Shown: positions 18,437 to 26,070 of the stretch, one piece after another
How the letters are laid out: each line of letters begins with the position of its first letter
Position numbering within the stretch: position 1 is the stretch's first letter
Assembly: GCA_018830645.1 (NCBI GenBank)
Contig: JAHJSA010000091.1
Coordinates: forward strand, 1 to 49,518
DNA length: 49,518 nucleotides
Direction: 5' to 3'
Origin: Actinomycetota bacterium
GTDB lineage: Bacteria > Actinomycetota > Thermoleophilia > RBG-16-64-13
Notes under the pieces: generated by a model
What the model was told of the DNA's origin: nothing
Databases searched by the model: none
What the model saw: only the letters and a program-made list of their open reading frames with translations
Made by a program: the position numbers and the translations under genes

Positions 18437-20113
18437 ATGCGGCGGTCGGCTCGCATGCCACACCAACCGAAGCTTCCGACCGAAGGACCGCCGAACGAGC
18501 GCCCAGGGGTGCCAGACGTGACATTCTCTGCCAAGACACACGACACGGCCGCGGTCCCGCCGGAGGACCACCCGCCGGAGGACCACCGACCGGCGCCCAC
18601 ACCGACGGCCCAGCGACAGCGCTCGAAGGCGCTCAGCCGGGGCGGCCCCATCCTCACGCGAGCCCGCGTGGCTCTGGTCTTCAAACTCGTGTGCGCTTCC
18701 GCTCTCACCGGCACCTTGCTCCTTTCGCCGCTCGACGCGTACCTCGGTCTGATCTTGGCAATCGGCTTCATGGCGGCCACCGTGCTGCTCGACTACTGGG
18801 TGTACCGCGCCGTGGGCGACCTGTTCAGGCGCCTGCAGGAGCGCAACCGCAAGGAAGCGCTCCGCGACGGAGCGGACGAGATCCACTCCGGCCTCGAACG
18901 GATGCTGGAGGGGGTCGTGAGCCGGAGCCCGGCCGAAGGTCTCGAGGTGGAGGCCGTCAGGGCCGATCTCTATCGCCTGCGCGACCTCAACAACCAGCTG
19001 ATCCGCTTGGGTGAGATCGCCCAGGAGTTGAACGCAGCCCTCCCCTACCGCGAGACCCGCACCAAGGCGTTGGGCCTCGCCCGACGTCTGCTCGCGGCCG
19101 ACATCGTGGCCCTGGTCGCTGAAGAGGGCGGCGAGTTCACGCTTGAGGGCGTCGACGGCTGCGAGGCAGGCGAGATCAACACCGCCTGCTGCGGCTACTA
19201 CAACCGATGCCCCGTACGTACGTCGTTCCGAGACGTCGAACGAGCGAGCACGGCGTCCCACCGGTGCGGCATGTTCCCACCGACCATGCGGGCTCAACTC
19301 TCCCTACCGTTCCGGCTCTCGGGCGCGCGCACGGTGGCATTGATCGCATCCGGGGCCCGACCCGGCGCTTTCGACGACCTGAGCGCCGTCGTGCTCGAGA
19401 CACTGGTGGGACACATCCACACGTCGCTTTCGACCGCCCTGAAATACGACCGCATCCGCCGCGAAGTGGTCACCGACCCGCTCACCAACCTCTACAACCG
19501 CCGATTCTTCGAGCAACGGGCACGTGAGGAGATCGAACGCAGCCTGCGACACCAGACCCCGCTCACGCTGCTGATGGTCGACGTGGACCATTTCAAGAAC
19601 ATCAACGACACCTACGGCCACCAGACCGGCGACCACGTTCTACAGAGCGTGGCCAAGTTCCTCAGCGACAGCGTTCGTCAGACGGATATCTGCGGCCGAT
19701 ACGGCGGCGAGGAGTTCGTCCTCCTGCTCCCGAACACCCCAGGCGGCAACGCGGTGTTCCTGGCCGACAGACTGCGTCGTGGCATTGCCGACCAACTCCA
19801 TACCGGCCTGGGGATCCCGGGCCACGTCTCCGTGACCGTGAGCGGCGGCGTGGCCACGTGCCCGCGCGACGCCACCGACGTGACCGAATTGATACGCCGC
19901 GCCGACGAGGCCCTCTACGACGCCAAGCGGTCGGGAAGGAACCGCATCGTCCAGGCGGGTCTGCCGGAGGCGGGAGCGCCCGAGGCGGGGGCGGCCGGGG
20001 TGCCCGCGGCAGAGGCGGAGTCGCCCACCCTGCTGGACGCCACACGAGTAACCCAGGCCCGCGCGAGCCGGGGCGGCGCGCGGGAGCCGGGACGCTTAGA
20101 CGATCAGAGGTAG
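18437..20113 (+). CDS. Membrane-bound diguanylate cyclase with Cys-rich GAF-like region
   Basis: Makes cyclic di-GMP from GTP. Residues about 1-70 are polar and low complexity; two membrane helices follow (about 75-130), then a coiled-coil-like linker, a GAF-like region (about 195-340) and a C-terminal GGDEF domain (about 350-520). The active-site loop is GGEEF and an RxxD product-inhibition site (RQTD) sits exactly five residues before it, so the enzyme should be active and feedback-inhibited. The GAF-like region has at least five cysteines within about 45 residues (CEAGEINTACCGYYNRC and HRCGMF), suggesting a metal, Fe-S or redox sensor. The 3' end overlaps the convergent CorA gene by 10 bp. 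Start chosen by the AGAAGGTGA site. Confidence 0.9.
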   Translation: MRRSARMPHQPKLPTEGPPNERPGVPDVTFSAKTHDTAAVPPEDHPPEDHRPAPTPTAQRQRSKALSRGGPILTRARVALVFKLVCASALTGTLLLSPLDAYLGLILAIGFMAATVLLDYWVYRAVGDLFRRLQERNRKEALRDGADEIHSGLERMLEGVVSRSPAEGLEVEAVRADLYRLRDLNNQLIRLGEIAQELNAALPYRETRTKALGLARRLLAADIVALVAEEGGEFTLEGVDGCEAGEINTACCGYYNRCPVRTSFRDVERASTASHRCGMFPPTMRAQLSLPFRLSGARTVALIASGARPGAFDDLSAVVLETLVGHIHTSLSTALKYDRIRREVVTDPLTNLYNRRFFEQRAREEIERSLRHQTPLTLLMVDVDHFKNINDTYGHQTGDHVLQSVAKFLSDSVRQTDICGRYGGEEFVLLLPNTPGGNAVFLADRLRRGIADQLHTGLGIPGHVSVTVSGGVATCPRDATDVTELIRRADEALYDAKRSGRNRIVQAGLPEAGAPEAGAAGVPAAEAESPTLLDATRVTQARASRGGAREPGRLDDQR

Positions 20114-21039
20114 TTCTTCCGCCAGAAGATCAGCGCGGCGGTGGTGGACAGAGCGAGTGAGATAAGGAGCACGAAGATCAAGGCGTTCGGGTCTTCCTGG
20201 AACGGGAGTGGGACGTTCATGCCGTACAGTGAGGCCACCATCAACGGGAATGAGAGGATGATGGTGATCGAGGCGAGGAACTTCATCACCATGTTCAGAT
20301 TGTTGCTGATGATCGAGGCGAACGCGTCCATCATGCCCGAGAGGATGCTCGAGTAGACCTCGGCCATCTCGATGGCCTGTCGGGTCTCGACTATCACATC
20401 CTCGAGAAGCTCCTCGTCCTCCTCGTACTTCTTGATGGCGGGTGTGCGCATGAGCTTCTGGAGTACGGCGTCGTTCGAGCGGAGCGACGTGCTGAAGTAG
20501 ACGAGGGCCTTCGCCAACGTGAGCAGGTCGAACAGCTCCTCGTTCTTCATCGACTGCCGGAGCCCGCGCTCGATCTTGTCGGTCTCCCGGTCGATGCGGC
20601 CCAGGTAGCGCAGGTAGAAGGTTGACACCTGCAGCAGGATCTGGAGCAGGAAGCGCGTCTTCTTGAAGGTGGCGAAGCTTCGCACGGTGCCGCGCTCGAA
20701 TTCGCCCAGGATGGGGTTCGGCTGGAGGCAGGTGGTGATGAAGTAATCGCGGTGTAGGAGCATACCGAGCGGGATGGTGTCGTAACCACGCTCGCCACCC
20801 ACGCGCTCTATGATCGGGATGTCCACGATCACGTGCGTGAGATCGTCTTCCACATCGATGCGCGACTTCTCTTCCGCGTCGAGCGGACCGCGGAGGAAGG
20901 CGAGGGGGATGTCAAGCCCTTCGGTGACGCGGTGTAGCTCCTCGTCGGTGGGACTGACGAGGTCGATCCAGGCGCCGGGCTCGAAATCCTCGAGCTCGAT
21001 CAGAGCGCCCGAAGAATCCGTCTTGAAGATATTGAGCAT
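20104..21039 (-). CDS. CorA-family magnesium/divalent cation transporter
   Basis: A 311-aa protein with a long charged N-terminal cytoplasmic region and two C-terminal helices. The pore motif YGMNVPLP lies in the loop between them, as in CorA. The C-terminus is basic (FWRKNYL), which faces the cytoplasm in the family. It starts at ATG with an AAGGGGGTGAG ribosome site. Selectivity for Mg2+ over Co2+ or Ni2+ cannot be told. The 270 bp upstream, to 21310, contain no gene I can support. Confidence 0.92.
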   Translation of the reverse strand: MLNIFKTDSSGALIELEDFEPGAWIDLVSPTDEELHRVTEGLDIPLAFLRGPLDAEEKSRIDVEDDLTHVIVDIPIIERVGGERGYDTIPLGMLLHRDYFITTCLQPNPILGEFERGTVRSFATFKKTRFLLQILLQVSTFYLRYLGRIDRETDKIERGLRQSMKNEELFDLLTLAKALVYFSTSLRSNDAVLQKLMRTPAIKKYEEDEELLEDVIVETRQAIEMAEVYSSILSGMMDAFASIISNNLNMVMKFLASITIILSFPLMVASLYGMNVPLPFQEDPNALIFVLLISLALSTTAALIFWRKNYL

Positions 21040-21310
21040 GACTCACCCCCTTGCGGCTGTCTGCGCGCGAGGCCTGGCGGGAAGACCGGCAGCCGGCGGG
21101 CAGCCCGAGCCGACCCCGAGTGAGGGCCTTTTCCGGTCGCCGGTCGACGGTCGGCGCGACACGAAAACACAACCTGTGCATTCTCTCACGTACCGAGGGT
21201 GGGTGCTACGAGGTGCGTGGACGCTCGTACCGGTCTGCCTGTGAAGACTTCTGCTCCGCTGTCGGGAAGTTGTAGAGCGGCGTGCAAATGTCACATCAGC
21301 GGAGGCGCCC

Positions 21311-22379
21311 GTGCCCCAAGTCGTCATCGAGAACCCCATCCTGAACTCTCCGTTCGAGGAGCCACGGCGCGACCAGACCACCCTCGTCCAAGGGAAGCTA
21401 CGGCTTTTCAGCAACGTCCAACACGATTCTCGTCGATAGCCGGCAGCTCGAGTCCAGCGAAGCCATGAGTCCCGACTTCAAGAAGATCGCCGCCCGGCAG
21501 ATCGAGGAGTTCAAGGCCGAGAACCGGAGCGCTTCCCGGGGCGCGACACCGCCGACCTCACCGACGAGGACCTCCATCGCCCGCCGTTGGCTCGACGAAT
21601 GCCTCACCTGCAAGGACAACGCCTTCCCCCAGCTCCTGCTCCTGACCGGGCTCACCCACGACGCCGCCGACCGCATCTACCAGGGTATCGTGGAGGCCGA
21701 CCGAGGGCCGGAGCGACTCAAACCCGTCCTCCAGCCCTACGACACCAAGGGCTCGACCCGCTGGGTGGATTTCGACACCACCCGCCCCGTCTACGCCACG
21801 GATCCCGCCAAGTGCCACCTCTCGCACGTTGTGGCCGACACCGAGTCCTGGGAACAGAAGATGGCCCAGACCCTGGAAGACATGCCCGAGGTCGAGGCCT
21901 ATGTCAAGAATCACAACCTCGGCTTCTTCATCCCGTACACCATCAACGGGGAGGAGCGGCGCTACGTCCCCGACTTCCTCGTCCGCCTGAGACTGGGGGA
22001 GAGCTCCGGCGCGGCAGACGGTGACTCGACAGACGGGGGCGCGACAGCCGGCGGAGCGACAGACGGTGGCGCGACTCTCAACCTGATCCTCGAGGTCTCG
22101 GGTGAGGCGCGCAAGGACAAGGCGGCCAAGGTGGCGGCCGCGCGGTCGCTCTGGGTGCCGGCGGTGAACAACCACGCGGGCTTCGGGCGCTGGGCCTTCC
22201 TGGAGATCAGCGACCCGTGGGACGCCCAGAGGGCCATCCGGGGTCTTGCGGCGGCGCCCACCGGCGAGGTCCTGCGCCGGGCATCAGGCGGGGTTGACGG
22301 CGAAAAGCGATCTCGGGTAGCTCTCTCACCTTGGCCTGATCGTCCCTACAGGGAGTGCTACAACGCCTCCCCTGGGTAG
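21311..22379 (+). pseudogene. Internally deleted type III-like restriction endonuclease (BPTD_3080-like)
   Basis: The GTG at 21311 (GGAGGC upstream) opens with VPQVVIENPILNSPFEEPRR, the N-terminus I associate with large (about 1000 aa) restriction proteins of this group. The frame stops after 42 codons. A second frame resumes with NTILVDSRQLESSEAMSPDF, a piece of the helicase C-terminal half. A one-base shift near 21535 separates it from FPGRDTADLTDEDL, and a deletion then joins RWLDECLTCKDNAFPQ onward. The final 250 residues read as the C-terminal nuclease part (YVPDFLVRL, then LNLILEVSG). The PD-(D/E)xK lysine appears replaced by Ser, and a repetitive Gly/Ala/Thr/Asp insert splits the site. 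An ATG-initiated 304-aa fragment from 21465 could still be translated, but an active enzyme is not expected. Confidence 0.7.
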
Positions 22380-22786
22380 AGCGCCCGAACATCTTCGGGC
22401 AGGCGGGTACGCTGTTGCTGGTCCAGCGTGACCAGGGTTGCGCCAAAACGACGCGCGGTGGCAGCGTAGATTGCGTCACTGCCCTTCAACGAGCTCTCCA
22501 GTGCGATCTGCATGCTTTCCTCGGCCATTTGCTCGTTGAGCGGCACGAAGATGACCCCGGGGATCCGTGCGATGCTCAAAGCGAGCGACTGAGCAGTCTC
22601 GGCGTTGCCGCTAATCCGGTGGGCGGAAGCCCCTACCTCGGGGATGACCAGCGTGGGGAGCACTACCGGCTGCGTGCTCGCGCCGAGCAGTTGCAGGAAA
22701 CGCAGGCTCTCGGCTTGGTGCGCTTCAGCGAAATTGTGGGCGCTGAGGAACACACTCGCATCAACGGTGATCGATCCCTGCACCAT
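22358..22786 (-). CDS. PIN-domain toxin (VapC-like), module A
   Basis: A 142-aa PIN-domain ribonuclease with the first acidic residue in ITVDASVFLSAH, the middle Glu in LVIPEVGASAHRI, and later acids in KGSDAIYAATARR and LVTLDQQQ. PIN toxins cut RNA (often initiator tRNA or rRNA) when the antitoxin is degraded. The ATG at 22786 lies 2 nt after the antitoxin stop, so the two are cotranslated. Its 3' end overlaps the restriction pseudogene end by 22 bp, tail to tail. Confidence 0.88.
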   Translation of the reverse strand: MVQGSITVDASVFLSAHNFAEAHQAESLRFLQLLGASTQPVVLPTLVIPEVGASAHRISGNAETAQSLALSIARIPGVIFVPLNEQMAEESMQIALESSLKGSDAIYAATARRFGATLVTLDQQQRTRLPEDVRALYPGEAL

Positions 22787-22788
22787 CG

Positions 22789-23049
22789 CTAACGCCGCAT
22801 CTCGTCGAGGACCTCCACGGCCGTCAGCGACGTTTTCCACTCTTGGCCCAGCCGCTCACTGGCCTCGAAGAACCGCGCCCAGCCCTCCTCGCGCGTGAGT
22901 ACCTCCCCCGCTTCTCTCGGTGAATAGGGGACGATCACCGCAACCGGCTGCCCCCGGTGGGTTACCACGTAGCGCGCACGGGTGTTGCGCACATCGCGCA
23001 TGACCTCAGACACGTGGATCTTGAGTTCGCGGACGCCGATGCTGGGCAT
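22789..23049 (-). CDS. Phd/YefM-type antitoxin, module A
   Basis: An 86-aa antitoxin. The N-terminal half (MPSIGVRELKIHVSEVMRDV then YVVTHRGQPVAVIVPY) is the Phd/YefM DNA-binding fold, and the C-terminal half binds the toxin. The ATG at 23049 has a CGGAGGA ribosome site; earlier in-frame codons up to 23136 lack one and run through the operator. A perfect 7-bp inverted repeat lies 20 nt before the start, fitting autoregulation. Confidence 0.88.
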   Translation of the reverse strand: MPSIGVRELKIHVSEVMRDVRNTRARYVVTHRGQPVAVIVPYSPREAGEVLTREEGWARFFEASERLGQEWKTSLTAVEVLDEMRR

Positions 23050-23068
23050 GGCAGAGTCCTCCGCCGTT

Positions 23069-23090
23069 TGTGGTTCTATCAGTAACCACA
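23069..23090 (-). promoter_or_regulatory. Operator-like palindrome for module A
   Basis: TGTGGTT, eight bases, then AACCACA: a perfect 7-bp inverted repeat just before the antitoxin gene. A TGATAGAAC extended -10 element lies within it on the minus strand, so a bound antitoxin would block the promoter. This is the usual layout of autoregulated toxin-antitoxin operons. Confidence 0.55.
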
Positions 23091-23305
23091 TAGTACTCCG
23101 ATCCTCCCGCCGTGTCGCTACCCGTTGCCTTCTCATCGACTCGGGACATCATGGGCCGCACGATATGGGAGTGGTATCGGTCTTTGGCTGCACGTTGGCG
23201 CGGCGCGCGTCGGGAAGGGCTCAAGAATGATCCCCGCCAGTTCGAGCCAGGGGCCCGGACGCGGGGGAGCTCCGACCTCCGGGAACGGCTCGCAAAGGAC
23301 CAACC

Positions 23306-23369
23306 GCCTCTTCGACCCGCCACGACGGGCAAGATCGCCGTCAAGGTGATCAACCACTATGGGGACGAG
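23306..23369 (+). pseudogene. 3'-end scrap of a type III-like methyltransferase gene, copy 1
   Basis: In frame, part of this stretch reads TGKIAVKVINHYGDE, a string I associate with the C-terminus of type III-like DNA methyltransferases that partner the restriction protein remnant nearby. A small indel before it breaks the frame (LFDPP in another frame). The 44-bp core (23326-23369) recurs at 26092-26135 with two mismatches. It stops exactly at the stop codon of the next toxin gene. Confidence 0.45.
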
Positions 23370-23807
23370 CTAGAAGAAGGCCCGGCACTCCATCCCCAGT
23401 GCGGCGGCGGCCTGCGCCATCACTCGATCCGCGGTGGCCAGCTCCTCGATACCGGCCGAGCGCATGACACCGAGGTGTAGAGCGTCCAGGGACCGGAGCG
23501 GGATGCTTGGATGAGCACCGAGCAACGATTCCGCCGTGAGAAATGACTCCACGGTATGAGGGAGCAGCACCAGATGACCCAGCGCGATATCGCCCTCGAA
23601 GGTGGCGAGCACCTTGCCTTGGGTCTCCGAGTCCACATGACGCTCCAGCGTCCGCCTGGCCATCAACGATCTCATCTCTATCTTGGTGAGCAGGCTGATG
23701 CAGACCGGGCACACCTGCCTCAGGTAGTCGTCGACATCCTCGGACCGAGCCTCGTTCAGATACCACTTCGCGAGCGCGCTGGTGTCCACGTAGATGCCCG
23801 CGGCCAT
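23370..23807 (-). CDS. PIN-domain toxin (VapC-like), module B
   Basis: A 145-aa PIN-domain protein with YVDTSALAKWYL (first Asp), LTKIEMRS (Glu), the RSLDALHLG motif (third acid) and LATADRVM (fourth acid). All four acids are present, so it is probably active. It begins 1 nt after its antitoxin. The last 107 bp or so of the gene (23394-23500) are duplicated at 24950-25056. Confidence 0.9.
   Translation of the reverse strand: MAAGIYVDTSALAKWYLNEARSEDVDDYLRQVCPVCISLLTKIEMRSLMARRTLERHVDSETQGKVLATFEGDIALGHLVLLPHTVESFLTAESLLGAHPSIPLRSLDALHLGVMRSAGIEELATADRVMAQAAAALGMECRAFF
23394..23500. repeat. 107-bp dispersed repeat, copy 1 (inside toxin B)
   Basis: Aligns without gaps to 24950-25056, offset 1556, with eight mismatches (about 92 percent identity by eye). 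Both copies have the same orientation. Copy 1 encodes the C-terminal RSLDALHLG...MAQAAAALG part of toxin B. Confidence 0.9.
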
Positions 23808-24035
23808 CTACCCCCGTTCTCGATCGGCCCTGACAAGGTCCTCGCTAGGAACGGCCATGTAGGGCATACCGGCGCGCAGATCGGCGTGACTGGGAGCGGA
23901 GCGGCACGGATTCAGAGGGACCAGTCTCACCAAGGGCCGCCCATGGCGGGTCAGCACAACGTCACCGTCCCTCTCGATGATCTCGCCAATCGAGGAGAGC
24001 GACCCTCGCAGTTCTCTGATCGACATGGTGCGCAT
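23808..24035 (-). CDS. Phd-type antitoxin, module B
   Basis: A 75-aa antitoxin with the Phd-like N-terminal fold (MSIRELRGSLSSIGEII then DVVLTRHGRPLVRLVPL) and an acidic/basic C-terminal tail for toxin binding. The ATG at 24035 has a GAAAGG site; the next ATG at 24026 is also possible. Two operator-like half sites lie about 40 nt upstream. Confidence 0.87.
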   Translation of the reverse strand: MRTMSIRELRGSLSSIGEIIERDGDVVLTRHGRPLVRLVPLNPCRSAPSHADLRAGMPYMAVPSEDLVRADRERG

Positions 24036-24069
24036 CGTGTTGGCCTTTCGCCTGGTGCCTACTCTGCAA

Positions 24070-24098
24070 TTGTGTCACAACCTACGACATTGTGCCAC
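24070..24098 (-). promoter_or_regulatory. Operator-like repeats for module B
   Basis: A perfect small palindrome TTGTGTCACAA (24070-24080) and a related TTGTGCCAC (24090-24098) begin 20 bp apart, close to two helical turns. This suits a dimeric antitoxin binding two sites on one face of the DNA. Confidence 0.4.
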
Positions 24099-24243
24099 GC
24101 ATCGGTAACTTCGCCATATTTGGGTGCCTACGGAAGGGGGGCGGAGAGCGACCGATCGCTTCGATTCCTCCATCATGGTCTTTTGGTGTATCCTCTTATG
24201 ACCTGTAGTGAACTCTGTTGTTGCACGGAATGGAGGAAGCGTC

Positions 24244-24510
24244 GTGACCACCGTCAGCGTGAGCGATTTCAAGGCGCATCTGAGTGCATACCTGGAGCAG
24301 GCCCGCACGGGCGAGAGAGTCATCGTCACGGACCGCGGTCGGGAGATCGTCGAAGTGGGGCCCCTGAGCCCCGAACGGCGGTGCGCCCAGGAGCTTGTGG
24401 CGGATGGCCGGGCCACGTGGAACAGCGGTAAGCCGGCCGGACTGCGTGGGGTCCGGGTCGAAGGCCCCCCGGTATCGGACACAGTGCTCGAGGACCGGCG
24501 CGACGTTTGA
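24244..24510 (+). CDS. Phd/YefM-type antitoxin, module C
   Basis: An 88-aa antitoxin beginning VTTVSVSDFKAHLSAYLEQA, then VIVTDRGREIVEVGPL, the Phd/YefM DNA-binding pattern. GTG start with GGAGGAAG just upstream. Its last 170 bp or so (24341 onward) recur as a loose fragment at 28798-28975. The toxin gene follows after 10 bp. Confidence 0.88.
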   Translation: MTTVSVSDFKAHLSAYLEQARTGERVIVTDRGREIVEVGPLSPERRCAQELVADGRATWNSGKPAGLRGVRVEGPPVSDTVLEDRRDV

Positions 24511-24520
24511 GCCCGACCGT

Positions 24521-25036
24521 ATGATCCTCTACATCGACACGAGCGCTCTGATCAAGGCCTACGTGACCGAGGACGCTTCAGAGGACGTACTGGCCCTGAT
24601 GGGAGAGGCAGACGTGGTGGCAACCTCCAGGCTGGCCTACCCGGAAGCCACAGCCGCGCTCGCGCGGCGCGGGCGTGAAGGCCATCTGGCAGCCCCGGCC
24701 CTCGCGCGCGCCACGGAAGCTCTTCGGGCACAGCGGCGGGAGTTCCTGACCATCGAACTGGACGAGGACTCGGCGGTGGCACTGGTCCTGCGCCATCCCC
24801 TGCGCGCGGCCGACGCGCTGCACCTCGCCGCCGCGCTCGAAGTCGCAGCCACAGCTCGCGAAGCCCACCTCGTGTTCGCCTGCTACGACCGTCGGCTGAA
24901 CGAGGCGGCCCGGGCCGAAGGACTCGCGGTGTTCGGGTCAACGCTCTCACCCCAGGGCAGCGGCGGCCTGCGCCATCACTCGATCCGCGGTGGCCAGCAC
25001 CTCAATACCGGCCGATCGCATGACGCCGAGGTGTAG
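24521..25036 (+). CDS. PIN-domain toxin (VapC-like), module C, with foreign C-terminal tail
   Basis: A 171-aa PIN protein starting MILYIDTSALIKAY, with Glu in RLAYPEATAAL, Asp in RAADALHLAAAL and the last acid in FACYDRRLNEAA. The core ends at about residue 143 (VFGSTLS). The remaining 28 residues come from reading the 107-bp repeat, an antisense piece of another vapC, in the plus direction. The tail is therefore a junction artefact, although all catalytic acids come before it. Start chosen by homology; earlier codons overlap the antitoxin. Confidence 0.88.
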   Translation: MILYIDTSALIKAYVTEDASEDVLALMGEADVVATSRLAYPEATAALARRGREGHLAAPALARATEALRAQRREFLTIELDEDSAVALVLRHPLRAADALHLAAALEVAATAREAHLVFACYDRRLNEAARAEGLAVFGSTLSPQGSGGLRHHSIRGGQHLNTGRSHDAEV

Positions 25037-25056
25037 AGCATCCAGGGAGCGGAGCG
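24950..25056 (-). pseudogene. Truncated vapC 3' fragment (second copy of the 107-bp repeat)
   Basis: On the minus strand it encodes the same RSLDALHLGVMRSAGIE...LATADRVMAQAAA segment as the end of toxin B but has no 5' part. It overlaps the 3' end of toxin C in the opposite direction. It is a relic of duplication or recombination between modules. Confidence 0.8.
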
Positions 25057-25107
25057 CGCGTCGCTCGGCTTCTCTTTGTTGACCGACCGTCCGCTCGACG
25101 CGCCCGG

Positions 25108-25542
25108 CTATCTCACCGTCGGGAGTTCGAAACCCTGTTCCCGGAAATGCCTGTCGAAGGCCAACGCGGACACAACTCCCAGGTCACTCATCAGTTCGAA
25201 TCCTGAGCAGTCGACAAGGCTCAGACCACGACGCCGCGCCACGGTCCACGCGGCAACGGCACGGACATGGAGTTCCCGTTCTACAAACACGATCTCGAGA
25301 GCAGGCAGAAGCCCTCGGTGCACTCTGAGTGCCACGTCTAGACCCAGCCGACTCTGCACAAGCGCCGTGAGCTCGGTTACCACGTAGTTGGTTGTGACAA
25401 GAACCGAACCCTCTTGAACAAGCGCCCGCATGATCGTTGCGGCCTCCGGATGATGCAAATCCCCGGAATCGAGAGCCGCGAAGAGACCGCTGGTGTCTGC
25501 GTAGACTACGCGCGATTCCTCATCGGCAGAGACCGCAGTCAT
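25108..25542 (-). CDS. PIN-domain toxin (VapC-like), module D
   Basis: A 144-aa PIN protein of the subgroup with VVYADTSGLFAALDSGDLHH at the N-terminus, TNYVVTELTALV (Glu), LSLVDCSGFELM (Asp) and AFDRHFREQGF (last acid). The start overlaps the antitoxin gene by 23 bp, so the pair is cotranslated. Confidence 0.88.
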   Translation of the reverse strand: MTAVSADEESRVVYADTSGLFAALDSGDLHHPEAATIMRALVQEGSVLVTTNYVVTELTALVQSRLGLDVALRVHRGLLPALEIVFVERELHVRAVAAWTVARRRGLSLVDCSGFELMSDLGVVSALAFDRHFREQGFELPTVR

Positions 25543-25810
25543 TCTCCTCCTCTATCGCATCTGCCAGGTACCTGTCGTGATTCTCGGATATGTCGGAGAG
25601 ACCCGAGGAAAACGCGCCGATCAACTCCAGCGCACGCGCGCGGACGGCAGACTCCCTCGCTCGAATCGGGCGGCGAAGATACGCCTCCAATGACCTGCGC
25701 ACTATCTCGGCCTGAGAGGCGCCCTCGGCTTCCGCCATCTGCCGCAACCTGCCCGCCTGTTCCTCAGTCAACTGCACCTGAAGTCGCTGCATGTGCTGTG
25801 ATGATGTCAT
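25520..25810 (-). CDS. Ribbon-helix-helix antitoxin, module D
   Basis: A 96-aa protein with an N-terminal ribbon-helix-helix pattern (QRLQVQLTEEQAGRLRQMAE then ASQAEIVRRSLEAYL). The longer open frame upstream to 26119 is made of a dnaK scrap and is not part of this gene. No clear Shine-Dalgarno site precedes the ATG at 25810 or the alternative at 25792; it may be leaderless (TATCCT lies 9-14 nt upstream). Confidence 0.8.
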   Translation of the reverse strand: MTSSQHMQRLQVQLTEEQAGRLRQMAEAEGASQAEIVRRSLEAYLRRPIRARESAVRARALELIGAFSSGLSDISENHDRYLADAIEEENDCGLCR

Positions 25811-25984
25811 AATGATGGAGGATACCACAACTCCGGCTGCAGGCGCACGGGCAGTGGCGGACCTGTGTGTCCTCTGCGTGCTACCGCTGCCGCGCCGCGA
25901 TTTACCGCCCCGCCGCATCCAGCCGCTCCAGGATCCGGCACTCCCCCAAGCCGGCCACAATGTAGAACAGCTCCGACCCCTGTT

Positions 25985-26062
25985 GACGGTCGGTTCGCCG
26001 CCTTCCACTACGGCCATGGCTGAGTTGGTCGTGCCGAGGTCGATGCCAATGATCTGATCCAC
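25985..26062 (-). pseudogene. dnaK (Hsp70) N-terminal scrap
   Basis: Starting with GTG at 26062 the minus strand reads VDQIIGIDLGTTNSAMAVVE then GGEPTV, the unmistakable first residues of DnaK including the phosphate-binding GIDLGTTNS. After about 26 codons similarity ends abruptly. Nothing else of dnaK is present. It sits back to back with the second methyltransferase scrap. Confidence 0.8.
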
Positions 26063-26070
26063 CCGCAGCC

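Noticed and set aside
17825-19297. Open frame of 490 codons on the minus strand
   Set aside because: Antisense to the M28-like and diguanylate cyclase genes; composition is typical of a shadow frame.
23112-23305. Several short open frames around 23100-23360
   Set aside because: They overlap the operator of module A and the methyltransferase scrap, lack ribosome sites and show no protein-like pattern beyond the scrap itself.
23394-25056. Insertion sequence suggested by same-orientation repeats
   Set aside because: The 107-bp copies are parts of toxin genes, with no transposase, inverted termini or target duplication between them.
22789-25810. Prophage or integrative element
   Set aside because: Despite many toxin-antitoxin genes there is no integrase, transposase, attachment-site repeat, capsid or portal gene, and no flanking tRNA was seen.
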